From: Pseudomonadota bacterium
GTDB lineage: Bacteria; Pseudomonadota; Gammaproteobacteria; Burkholderiales; Burkholderiaceae_C
Reading direction: 5' to 3'
NCBI GenBank assembly: GCA_021845505.1
Contig: JAJZVU010000003.1
Coordinates: forward strand, 1 to 64,000
DNA length: 64,000 nucleotides
Shown here: positions 9,780-18,526 of the stretch, piece by piece
Layout of the letters: each line of letters begins with the position of its first letter
How positions within the stretch are numbered: the stretch's first letter is position 1
Position numbers and translations under genes: made by a program
Notes under the pieces: model-generated
Database searches by the model: none
What the model was told of the DNA's origin: nothing
What the model saw: only the letters and a program-made list of their open reading frames with translations

Positions 9780-11497
9780 CACGGCGACCCCGCGAGCCGG
9801 GCAGCCTCGCGGCTGTCGCGCTCGATCAACCCGCCGAGCAGGCCGGCGCGGTGGTCGCGCAGCAGTTGCACGCCGCGTCGGGCGGCGGCGATTTCGGCGA
9901 CCGACAGGCTCGCGCCGGCCGCGCGGTCCGCGCTGCCCCGGTGCGCCGCCTGCAAGCGCCCCGCAGCCTGCAGCCGCTCGTTGCGGTAGCGCAACGGACG
10001 TTGCCGTCGCTTGCGGCGCAGCTGGCTCGGCGTCGCATCCGAGGTGTCGCCGAAGCGCCCGCCCGCCGCCGGCGCGCCGCGCTTGCCCATGCCCACGATG
10101 GCCCGCTCGGGATGCTCCTGCGCCCACTGCGCCTGCGCCAGCCGCAGATTGCGCAGCGCGGCGGGATCGGCCGGCCACAGCACCAGGCTGGCGCGATAGG
10201 CGTCCAGAGCCTCGCGCAGCCCGCCCTCGACGTGAAACGCCGCATTGCCCAGGTTGTACAGCGCCAGCGCGCGGTCGCGGTCGCTGCCGGCCCGCAGCAT
10301 CGCGCCGCGGTACGCGCGCAGGGCCTGCTGGTAGCGGGCGCGGCGATAGTCGCAATCGCCCTCGCCCAGGCGAGCGTCGAAGCCGTGCAGCCGCGCATAC
10401 AGGCCGGCGCAGCGCGCGTAGTCGCGATGCCGCCACGCCTGCCACGCCTGCCAGCCCGGGTCGGTCCCGGCGGCGCGGGCCGGCGACGGGTGCAGCGCGC
10501 CACAGGCCAGCGCAGCGCCCAGCAACAGCGGCAGCGCGGCGCGACCCCGCGGCAGGCGAGGGCCGGCCTCGAGCAGCAGCAGCGCGAGCAGCGCGCCGAA
10601 CAGCGGCCAGGCATACAGCTCCTGCCAGACGCGCAGGCTCGACCGCGTCGGCGGATCCGAAGGCAGGCCTGCGATGCCACGGTCGTACAGCGTCGCCCAC
10701 AGTCCGGGGCGGTCCAGCCGGGCGCGGGCGCCGGCGCTGCCGCGGACCAGCCGGCGCAGCAGCGGCCCGGGCCGCCCGGGGCCGCTCCAGGCCAGGTAGA
10801 CGGGGATGCGCGCGGCCCGCAGCGCCAGCGCCTGCTCGCGCAGCGCGGCGCGCCCGCGCGGGTCGAGGGATCGGGTCGCCGACGCCCCGGCGAGCAGCAG
10901 CAACGCACGCGAGCGCCCGCCCTCGCGCAGCAGTTCCCGACGCGCCAGCGCCAGCGCCCCCGGCAGGCCCGGCCCGCGGGTGCCGGCGAGCAAGCCGGCG
11001 CGCGCATGGTCCAGGTAGGCATCGAACAGCGAGGGGTCGCTGGTGCACGGCAGCAGCAACCCGGAGCCGGCGGCGAACACCATCAGCCCGAGACGCTCGC
11101 CATGCAGCCTGGATTGCAGGTCCTGCAGCGCGATGCGCTGGCGCTCCAGCGCGACGGCGGAGCCGCCGCGCTGCCGCGGCAACTCGAGCAGCACCAGCAC
11201 ATCGACGCGGTGGCGCAGGCGGGCGACCCCCGCATGGTCGAGCGTGAGCATGCGCCGCGGCCCCGCCAGCGCCGCGGCGAGCAGCAGCCACGTCAAGGCT
11301 TCGAGCCAGCGTCGGGCGGCGCCGCCGCGCCCGCCGCCCTCGCGCACCGCCCAGTCGCGCAGCGCCGGGTCGGCGTAGGCCGCGGTTTCGCGGAGCCGGC
11401 GCGCGCGCCGGCTCCGCCAGCCCAGCGCCAGCGGAGCAAGGCCGAGCAGCCAGGCCCAGGGATGCGCCCACTGCACGGCCGCCAGCATCTGCATCAT
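9779..11497 (-). CDS. BatB-like VWA protein fused to TPR domain, MIDAS lost
   Basis: Protein of 572 aa. Two N-terminal membrane helices precede a von Willebrand A-like domain (about 95-300), then a helix pair (320-350) and tetratricopeptide-type repeats (about 375-460), ending in a charged tail. This equals BatB joined to BatC. The position where Bat VWA domains carry the metal-binding DxSxS reads LVLLELPRQRGG, and the later DGE-type loop reads LLLAGASATRS, so the metal site appears lost. Its ATGA start overlaps batA by 4 nt. It probably serves as a structural partner of BatA rather than a metal-dependent ligand binder. Confidence 0.8.
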   Translation of the reverse strand: MMQMLAAVQWAHPWAWLLGLAPLALGWRSRRARRLRETAAYADPALRDWAVREGGGRGGAARRWLEALTWLLLAAALAGPRRMLTLDHAGVARLRHRVDVLVLLELPRQRGGSAVALERQRIALQDLQSRLHGERLGLMVFAAGSGLLLPCTSDPSLFDAYLDHARAGLLAGTRGPGLPGALALARRELLREGGRSRALLLLAGASATRSLDPRGRAALREQALALRAARIPVYLAWSGPGRPGPLLRRLVRGSAGARARLDRPGLWATLYDRGIAGLPSDPPTRSSLRVWQELYAWPLFGALLALLLLEAGPRLPRGRAALPLLLGAALACGALHPSPARAAGTDPGWQAWQAWRHRDYARCAGLYARLHGFDARLGEGDCDYRRARYQQALRAYRGAMLRAGSDRDRALALYNLGNAAFHVEGGLREALDAYRASLVLWPADPAALRNLRLAQAQWAQEHPERAIVGMGKRGAPAAGGRFGDTSDATPSQLRRKRRQRPLRYRNERLQAAGRLQAAHRGSADRAAGASLSVAEIAAARRGVQLLRDHRAGLLGGLIERDSREAARLAGSP

Positions 11498-12516
11498 CGG
11501 CCGTCCCCGGGCCGCCCGCGGCGCGCGGGCCAGGCACGCGCCAGCGCGAGCAGCAGCACCCCGGCCGCCAGCGGCCAGGCGTACAGCGGGGTGGCCGAGC
11601 GCCGCCGCGGCGGCGGTTGCAGGGTCGGCGCCAGGCGCGCGATCGCGGCGACGGCGCGCTGCTGGGCGCCGGCATCGGCGGCGTAGAAATACGCCCCCCC
11701 GGTCAGCCTGGCGATGCTGCGCAGGTCGGGCTGCGGCGCGTCGAAGGCAGGCACCCGGTAGCTGCCGCCGTCGGCAGGCCTGCCCCCCACCTGCACCGTG
11801 AACACCCGCACCCCCAGCGCGCGCGCCAAGGCCACCGCCTGCGCCGGGCTGACATGTCCGCCCTGGCTCCAGCCGTTGTCCGAATAGACGACCAGCGCCG
11901 GCTTCAGCCCGGCCCCGGTGTCGACCTGGCGCAGCGCCAGGCCGATGGCATCGCCCAGGCAGCCGCCGTCGCCCAGCAGGTCGGGACGGGCGCGCATGAG
12001 CATCTGCACCGCCAGCCTGCGATCGAAGGTCGGCGGCAGCAGCGTGGCTGCGCGCGCTCCGTAGGCGATGACACCGAAGCGGTCACCCGGGCTGTGGCGC
12101 ACGAAGCCGGCGAACACCTGCTTGACCACCGCCAGGCGCTGCGCGGGCCTGCCGTTCCATCGCAGGTCGCGCAGGGTCATCGACAAGGTGGTGTCGAGCA
12201 GCACGACCACGTCGCGTCCCTGCGGCGGCGGCAGCACCCAGGAACCCGACCACTGCGGCTGCGCCAGCGCCACGCTGCAGCACGCGAACGCTGCCGCGAC
12301 CAGCAGGACCCGCGACGGCGGCCTGCGGCTGCGCGCGCGGGCCTGCAGCAGCCCGTGCAGGTCCGGGTGCACCAGGCTGGCGGGCGCCGCAGGCCACGCG
12401 GCATCGCGCCGCAGCCCCCGCCAGACCAGCCACGGCACCCCGAGCAGCAGCGCGAAGGCCCACGGCCGCCCCCAGGCCAGGCTGCCCAGCAGCTGCTGCA
12501 GCGGCGCGCCGCTCAC
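11494..12516 (-). CDS. batA: BatA-like VWA membrane protein
   Basis: Protein of 340 aa. Two N-terminal hydrophobic segments flank a short cytoplasmic loop; the VWA domain (about 85-285) has an acceptable MIDAS start in VVLLDTTLSMTLRD and the downstream acidic loop ALVVYSDNGWSQGG; a final helix lies near 310. I chose the GTG at 12516 because it forms a GTGA overlap with the DUF4381 gene, and because the 5' extension upstream is arginine/alanine noise in another gene's frame. It is the metal-competent VWA partner of the following MIDAS-less protein. Bat proteins work with MoxR ATPases in envelope stress tolerance; the target is unknown. Confidence 0.82.
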   Translation of the reverse strand: MSGAPLQQLLGSLAWGRPWAFALLLGVPWLVWRGLRRDAAWPAAPASLVHPDLHGLLQARARSRRPPSRVLLVAAAFACCSVALAQPQWSGSWVLPPPQGRDVVVLLDTTLSMTLRDLRWNGRPAQRLAVVKQVFAGFVRHSPGDRFGVIAYGARAATLLPPTFDRRLAVQMLMRARPDLLGDGGCLGDAIGLALRQVDTGAGLKPALVVYSDNGWSQGGHVSPAQAVALARALGVRVFTVQVGGRPADGGSYRVPAFDAPQPDLRSIARLTGGAYFYAADAGAQQRAVAAIARLAPTLQPPPRRRSATPLYAWPLAAGVLLLALARAWPARRGRPGDGR

Positions 12517-12905
12517 GCCTGCACATCCTCGAGCAAGGCCAGCAGGGCGTCGCACCCGGCGTGCCGCGCATACAGCAGGCGCTGGCGCTGCAGCCGCGCG
12601 GACCCGGTCAGCGACTCCGGCGCCATGCCGGCGCGCCGCATGTCGCCCCACACCTGCGGCAGCAGCGCGCCGACGTCGTCGCTGCACGCGCCGCCGCGCA
12701 GCCGCTGCGCCAGGCGCTGCAGGCGCCTGCGCGCGCGCAGGCGGCGCAGCCGCCGCGCCCCCGCCAGCGCCGCCGCGAGCGCCAGTGCGAGCAGCGCGAC
12801 GCCCAGCAGCCAGCCCGCGGCGCCCGTCCACCAGCCTGGCGCCGGCGCATGCGCCACGGCCCGCGGGGCGACGATGTCGGCCAGCTCGGCCAGGCGGTCG
12901 ATCAT
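12513..12905 (-). CDS. DUF4381 family membrane protein
   Basis: Small protein of 130 aa with one transmembrane helix (about residues 28-48), followed by an arginine-rich segment and a helical cytoplasmic domain. Genes of this kind (DUF4381) sit between the DUF58 and BatA-type genes in many proteobacterial MoxR operons, which is exactly its place here. Both ends overlap neighbours by 4 nt (ATGA with DUF58, GTGA with BatA). Its biochemical function is unknown; co-translation suggests it is a stoichiometric part of the Bat complex. Confidence 0.78.
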   Translation of the reverse strand: MIDRLAELADIVAPRAVAHAPAPGWWTGAAGWLLGVALLALALAAALAGARRLRRLRARRRLQRLAQRLRGGACSDDVGALLPQVWGDMRRAGMAPESLTGSARLQRQRLLYARHAGCDALLALLEDVQA

Positions 12906-13897
12906 CGCGGCAACCCGGCGAGCGCGGCGCGCAGGTCGCTCGCGGCATCGGCCGCGCGCGCCTGCGCCAGCGCTGCGCGCAGCGCCCGCAGCTGCACGGC
13001 CTGCTGCTGGCGGCGCAGCTCGGCGGCGCGCACGAACTGCTGGCGCGGGCCGGGCCCGCCTTCCAGCCAGCCCGCGCGGCCGCTCGCGCCATCGAGGAAA
13101 TGCGCGGCCGGCAACTCGGGCAACGCCAGCTCCACCGCATCGACGATGCGCAGCGCGTGCAGCTGGGCCCTGGCGGCCAGCGGCCACAGCGCCGAGCGAG
13201 CCGCCGCGTCCAGCCACGCCAGATCGCTGCACACCAGCAGTCGGGTGGGAGCCGGACGGTGCAGCGCCAGGCGCCGCGACCAGGCGCGCAGGTCGCGCAG
13301 CGACTCGTCGGCCGGCGCGGCGGGTGCCGGCGGCGGCTCGATGCGCTGCTGCATCAGCCACTGGGCGATGCGGCGAACCGCGGCGAAACCGCTGCCGAAG
13401 TCCCGCGCGCGCAGTCCCTGCGGCGACCACAGCGAGCAGCCCAGCCGCGACTGCGGGGACCGCGCCGCCTGCAGCCCGGCCGCCAGCACCGCGGCACGCG
13501 CCGCCTGCGTCGCCTTGGTGCGCACACGCGTGCCGAACAGCATGCCGCCGTGGGCGTCGACCAGCACGTGCCAGGGCGCCGCATGCTCCTCTTCGTAGAC
13601 CCGCACATAGGGGCGACCGGTGCGTGCCAGCAGCGACCAGTGCATCGCGCGCAGGTCGTCTCCGCTCTGGTAGGCACGGCTTTGCGCGTAGTCCAGGCCG
13701 CGCCCGCGCAGCGGCGAGGGCCCTTCGCCGGGGTTGCGCTGGCGCGCCGGCGCGGCGGGCGCCGGCCCGACCTGCCGGCTCGCCAGCGCCTGGCCGAGTT
13801 CCTCCCAGTCCGCGGCGGCGAGCAGGCTGTCGTGGCGCTGGCGCCGCCAGGGCCGCGCCAGCGCGCGCAGGCCGGCAGCCAGTGTCGCCCCGGACAT
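12902..13897 (-). CDS. DUF58 domain-containing protein
   Basis: Protein of 331 aa of the DUF58 family, which nearly always follows a MoxR AAA+ ATPase. The family core RGRGLDYAQSRAYQSGDDLR then AMHWSLLARTGRPYVRVYEEE (about residues 64-105) is well preserved. The remainder resembles a degenerate VWA fold. Unlike many DUF58 proteins it has no obvious N-terminal membrane helices. It begins 4 nt after the moxR stop and ends in an ATGA overlap with the next gene. Its role is presumed to be as a MoxR substrate or adaptor. Confidence 0.85.
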   Translation of the reverse strand: MSGATLAAGLRALARPWRRQRHDSLLAAADWEELGQALASRQVGPAPAAPARQRNPGEGPSPLRGRGLDYAQSRAYQSGDDLRAMHWSLLARTGRPYVRVYEEEHAAPWHVLVDAHGGMLFGTRVRTKATQAARAAVLAAGLQAARSPQSRLGCSLWSPQGLRARDFGSGFAAVRRIAQWLMQQRIEPPPAPAAPADESLRDLRAWSRRLALHRPAPTRLLVCSDLAWLDAAARSALWPLAARAQLHALRIVDAVELALPELPAAHFLDGASGRAGWLEGGPGPRQQFVRAAELRRQQQAVQLRALRAALAQARAADAASDLRAALAGLPR

Positions 13898-13901
13898 CGC
13901 T

Positions 13902-14912
<1,011 letters not shown>

Positions 14913-15140
14913 CGGCGAGGCCGCGCGCCAGCGCAGCCCTGGCAGGAAACTGGAGGGCTTCGGGCAGGGCTTTGGTTATCCAATTCATGCAATATTCGCA
15001 TGGTCTGATTTGTGGAGTCAACCGGGAATGCCTCAGGGGCGCCACGGCCCCGCGCGGCGGCCCATCGACGGGCGCGGGCCGGCTATGCTGAAGCCCTGCC
15101 CGACCGCGCGGTCCCACCCTGCACGCTGTGCTGACTCCGC

Positions 15141-16094
15141 ATGAGCCTTCCCGATCTGGTCCTCGTCGCCCTCGCGCTGGCCTTCGCCTGGAGCATGGGC
15201 GCGCATTACACCGGCGCCTGCATGGGCATGGCCTACGCCAGCGGCAGCATCGGCGCGCGCGCCGCGCTGGGCACGATGGCCCCGCTGACCCTGCTGGGCG
15301 CCGCCTTGCTGAGCCACTCGGTGCTGCATCGGGTCGGACACGACATCGTCGCCGGCGGCAGCCTGGGCACCGAGCCGGCGATCGCGGTGATCGGCGCGGC
15401 GTTCGTGCTGACCACGCTTTTCACCCGGCTGCGCATCCCCACGTCGACCATCCAGATCCTGGTGTTCTGCCTGGTCGGCGCCGGTTTCGCGCTGCACCTG
15501 CGCATCCGCTGGGACACCATCGCCCACCTGGCCGTGCTGTGGGTGCTGGCGCCCTGCCTGGCCTGCGGGCTGGGCTGGCTGTTCACCAGGCTGTCGGACG
15601 CTCTGCCGCAGTGGGCATCGGCGCGGCGCGCCGCCGCGAACGTGGGGCGCGCGCTGGTCGTCATGGGGGCCTTGGCGTCGCTTGCGATGGGCGCCAACGA
15701 CGTGTCCAACGCCACCGCGGTGTTCCTGTCCACCGGCCTGTGCGGCCCGCTGCCGGCGGGCCTGCTGGGCGGCATCGGGCTGGCGCTGGGGGTGCTGACC
15801 TGGGGCCGCCCGCTGCTCGAGCGCGTGGCCTTCGACATGGTCAAGCTGGACCTGCCGATGGCCACCGCGGCGCAGCTGGTGCAGGCCCTGGTCGTGCTGG
15901 CGGCGGTGGCATTCGGCTATTTCACCTCGATGAACCAGGCGCTGATCGGCGCCATGGCCGGCGCCGGGCTGGCGCGCGGACGGCAGACCATCGACACCCG
16001 GGTGATCCTCGGGGTGGTGCGCGGCTGGCTCATCGGCCCGGCCGCCGGCGCGCTGCTGGGCTGGGCCTTCGCGCTGGCGCTGCGGCGCTGGTGA
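15141..16094 (+). CDS. PiT-family inorganic phosphate transporter
   Basis: Membrane protein of 317 aa with about ten hydrophobic helices. The signature GANDVSNATAVFLSTG lies in the second repeat (near 188), and PTSTIQILVFCLVGAG near 110 matches the PiT motif PTSTTH..VG. In the first repeat the usual GANDVANSFG is altered to GAHYTGACMG, a divergent form found in short PiT proteins. It probably moves phosphate, possibly as a metal-phosphate complex, with H+ or Na+. It is divergent from moxR and its stop is 19 bp from the convergent thioredoxin-like gene. Confidence 0.85.
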   Translation: MSLPDLVLVALALAFAWSMGAHYTGACMGMAYASGSIGARAALGTMAPLTLLGAALLSHSVLHRVGHDIVAGGSLGTEPAIAVIGAAFVLTTLFTRLRIPTSTIQILVFCLVGAGFALHLRIRWDTIAHLAVLWVLAPCLACGLGWLFTRLSDALPQWASARRAAANVGRALVVMGALASLAMGANDVSNATAVFLSTGLCGPLPAGLLGGIGLALGVLTWGRPLLERVAFDMVKLDLPMATAAQLVQALVVLAAVAFGYFTSMNQALIGAMAGAGLARGRQTIDTRVILGVVRGWLIGPAAGALLGWAFALALRRW

Positions 16095-16113
16095 GGCGGC
16101 GACGCGGACCTTG

Positions 16114-16353
16114 TCAGCGCGCAAGCCACTGCTCGACCTGCGCCCGGCCCGGCACGCCGCCGGCGTGCACCACCCTGCCGTCGATCACCACGCCCGGAGT
16201 GCTCATCACGCCGTAGCGCAGGATCGACGCGATGTCCTCGACCTTCTCGATGCGCGCGGCCACGCCGCGGGCGGCCAGCACCTGCTCGACCAGCTTCTGC
16301 GTGGCCTTGCAGCTGGCGCAACCTGTACCCAGGATCTTGACTTCGATCATCAT
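16114..16353 (-). CDS. Thioredoxin-like redox-active disulfide protein
   Basis: Protein of about 79 aa with the redox motif TGCASCKATQ near residue 11 and the cis-proline loop MSTPGVVIDG near 55. This matches the short glutaredoxin/thioredoxin family often called redox-active disulfide protein 2. ATGs at 16353 and 16350 are both possible; the AGGAG centred near 16360 is 4 nt and 7 nt away respectively, so the second may be used. It follows the UPF0718 permease by about 40 bp, a common pairing. It may deliver a soft metal or thiol-bound substrate to the permease, which is inference. Confidence 0.85.
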   Translation of the reverse strand: MMIEVKILGTGCASCKATQKLVEQVLAARGVAARIEKVEDIASILRYGVMSTPGVVIDGRVVHAGGVPGRAQVEQWLAR

Positions 16354-16392
16354 GCGACTCCTCGCGGACCCAACCATGGAAGGAATGCGGCG

Positions 16393-17481
16393 TCACATCA
16401 CCGCGTTGAACACGTAGCCGACCACGACGATGCCGGCGGCCACCACCGCCGCGAACAGCGCGATCAGCCTGGGCTTCATGACCCTCTTCAGGATCAGGAA
16501 CTCGGGCGCCGACAACGCGGTCACCGACATCATGAAGGCCAGCGTCGTGCCCAGCGCAGCGCCCTTGCCCAGCAGCGCCTGCACCACCGGGATGATCCCC
16601 GCGGCGTTGGAATACATCGGCACCCCGATCAGCACCGCCAGCGGCACCGACCACCAGGCCCCCTTGCCCATCAGGTGGGCCATGAAGTCCTGCGGCACGT
16701 AGCCGTGGATCCACGCGCCGACTCCGACCCCGGCGACGATGTACGGTGCGACCTTCAGCACGATGTCGCGCACATGGCGCCAGCCCTGCGCGAAGCGCGC
16801 CTGCCAGTCCATGCGGCGCTCGACGCCTTCGCTGGCCGGGATGTCGAACACCCAGGGCTCGACCAGGTGCAGCGGGTTCATGCGCCCGATCACCAGCCCC
16901 GCGGCGATGGCCACCAGCAGGCCCAGCCCCAGGTACAGCAGCGCGATGCGCCAGCCGAACATGCCGTACAGCAACGCCAGCGCGACTTCATTGACCATCG
17001 GCGCCGACACCAGGAAGGAGAAGGTCACCCCCAGCGGAACGCCCGCGGTGAGAAAGCCGATGAACAGCGGCACCGCCGAGCACGAGCAGAACGGCGTGAC
17101 GATTCCCAGCGCCGCGGCCAGCACGTTGCCCGCCCCCTGGCGCCTGCCCGCCAGCAGCGCGCGGGTCTTCTCCGGGGTGAAGAAAGTCTGCAGCACGCCG
17201 ACCGCGAACACGATCAGCGCCAGCAGCATCAGCACCTTCGGCACCTCGAACACCAGGAAGGCCAGCGCGGAGTACAGGTGGCTGGCCGGCGCGATGTGGG
17301 CCGCCCCGGCGACCCAGCGCGTGAAGGCGGCGGTGCCAGGCTCCAGCGCCCAGTACAGGGGGAACCAGGCGCCGACGTACAGCAGCGCGGGCAGCCAGGC
17401 ACGCCAGGCCGGCGCCGAAGCGCCGGCGGCGCCCGATGCGGGCGGGGAAGCGAGGGATGTGGTGGATGCGGGGTGGTTCAT
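16393..17481 (-). CDS. UPF0718 (DUF318) permease
   Basis: Membrane protein of 362 aa with eight or more helices. Conserved family blocks are VTPFCSCSAVPLFIGFLTAG near 125 and GVPMYSNAAGIIPVVQALL near 285, the first with two cysteines. The family includes ArsP, an organoarsenical exporter, and YraQ. I chose the ATG at 17481 over a longer frame to 17601: the extension is an arginine/cysteine-rich translation of a tandem repeat, and a GAGG site precedes this ATG. It is paired with the downstream CxxC protein. The substrate is unknown; a metalloid or thiol species is plausible. Confidence 0.88.
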   Translation of the reverse strand: MNHPASTTSLASPPASGAAGASAPAWRAWLPALLYVGAWFPLYWALEPGTAAFTRWVAGAAHIAPASHLYSALAFLVFEVPKVLMLLALIVFAVGVLQTFFTPEKTRALLAGRRQGAGNVLAAALGIVTPFCSCSAVPLFIGFLTAGVPLGVTFSFLVSAPMVNEVALALLYGMFGWRIALLYLGLGLLVAIAAGLVIGRMNPLHLVEPWVFDIPASEGVERRMDWQARFAQGWRHVRDIVLKVAPYIVAGVGVGAWIHGYVPQDFMAHLMGKGAWWSVPLAVLIGVPMYSNAAGIIPVVQALLGKGAALGTTLAFMMSVTALSAPEFLILKRVMKPRLIALFAAVVAAGIVVVGYVFNAVM

Positions 17482-17491
17482 CGTGGCCTCG

Positions 17492-17510
17492 GGACAGGAA
17501 CTCTCTGTCC
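17492..17510 (-). promoter_or_regulatory. Inverted repeat in the permease leader
   Basis: GGACAG and CTGTCC form perfect 6-bp arms around a 7-nt loop, 11 bp before the permease start. It could be an operator or an mRNA hairpin near the ribosome site. An alternative pairing CAGGA/TCCTG exists in the same stretch. The function is not known. Confidence 0.4.
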
Positions 17511-17534
17511 TGGGGGACGAACGAACCCGGAAAA

Positions 17535-17570
17535 GGATGCACCCCGGGATGCACCCCGGGATGCACCCCG
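17535..17570. repeat. Three tandem copies of a 12-bp unit
   Basis: Three perfect, adjacent copies of GGATGCACCCCG occupy 36 bp between the IclR-type gene and the permease. The unit length is a multiple of three, so copy change would not shift a reading frame. A GC-rich palindromic tract with GGCCCGCGGGCC follows to about 17635 and could form a strong hairpin, though no T-run is present. Confidence 0.85.
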
Positions 17571-17648
17571 GCCCGCGCCAGCCGGGTCGAGGCGCCGGCA
17601 CGGGCGGCCCGCGGGCCCGCAGGGCCGGGGGGCTTCCCGCAGGACTGC

Positions 17649-18446
17649 TCAGGAATCGAGCCCGGGGTCGGCGCCCATGCGGATCGACAGCTTGCGGGCG
17701 ATCTTCTGGATCGAGTCGGCAGCCAGTTGCCTGTTCTGCGCATCCACTTCCTCGGCCAGCAGGCTGACCGCGACGCCGGCCACCGGTTGCCCCGAGGAGT
17801 CCCGCACCACGGTACCGAAGCAGTACATGCCTTCGCGGGTCTGGCCGTCGTCAATGGAATAGCCGCGCTCGCGACACGCCTTGAGTTCGCGCAGCAGCGC
17901 GGTCACGTTGCGCACGCTGCGGGGAGTCAGGGCCTCGGGCCAGGCGCGGTTGGTGATTTCACGCACCCGCGCTTCGCTCATGGTGCTGAGAAAGGCCTTG
18001 CCGGTGGCGGTGTAGATCGCCGGCAGGCGCATGCCGATGCGGAAAGTGATCCCCAGCGGCTGCCCACTGTTGCGACAGCCGATGTAGACCACGTCGGCGC
18101 CATCGAGCACGGACAGGGTGATCGTGCCGTGCGGCAGCACCTTCAGGTCATCCCAGAGCGCGGCGAACTCCGCGGTGAGATCGGTTCCGGCGAGGAAGGC
18201 ATTGGCCCAGCGCATCACGTGCGGGCCCACGCGGAACGACCCGTCACTGCGACGCACCAGCAAGCCCATGTCGACCAGGGTCACGCACAGGCCATGCACC
18301 GTGCTCTTGGGCAGTTCGAGACCGCGCGCCAGTGTGGACACGGTCTGCGGCTCCTCGGCCAGGGCCACGGCGTCGAGCAAGGCGCCGGCACGCGCCAGTG
18401 CGGGCACCTTGTGCTGCGCACCGGCGCCGTTGTCGTCAGCTTGCAA
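17649..18446 (-). CDS. IclR-family transcriptional regulator (BlcR-like context)
   Basis: Regulator of about 265 aa. The N-terminal winged helix contains TVSTLARGLELPKSTVHGLC (about residues 34-53); the IclR effector domain includes TATGKAFLSTMSE and GYSIDDGQTREGMYCFGTVV. No ATG is available upstream. I use the TTG at 18446, which gives the normal family length, but TTG at 18551 is also open and would overlap the end of the dehydrogenase gene. In Agrobacterium the IclR protein BlcR (AttJ) represses the gamma-butyrolactone genes. Being last in a cluster with the same enzyme types, it is the probable regulator here. The effector is inferred to be a hydroxy acid or semialdehyde. Confidence 0.82.
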   Translation of the reverse strand: MQADDNGAGAQHKVPALARAGALLDAVALAEEPQTVSTLARGLELPKSTVHGLCVTLVDMGLLVRRSDGSFRVGPHVMRWANAFLAGTDLTAEFAALWDDLKVLPHGTITLSVLDGADVVYIGCRNSGQPLGITFRIGMRLPAIYTATGKAFLSTMSEARVREITNRAWPEALTPRSVRNVTALLRELKACRERGYSIDDGQTREGMYCFGTVVRDSSGQPVAGVAVSLLAEEVDAQNRQLAADSIQKIARKLSIRMGADPGLDS

Positions 18447-18526
18447 GCCGCCGCGGCTGCGCGAGCCTTGCAGCCCCCGGCCCGATCTGCGCGCGGGAAC
18501 GTGGCGCTGGCTGGGATGAGTCCCGC

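Noticed and set aside
9780-11675. 5' extension of the batD frame to over 1100 codons
   Set aside because: Upstream of 9779 the frame lies over the BatB/TPR gene on the same strand and is low-complexity; a signal peptide begins at the ATG at 9779.
17535-17570. CRISPR array
   Set aside because: Units are 12 bp, directly adjacent without spacers, and no cas genes are present.
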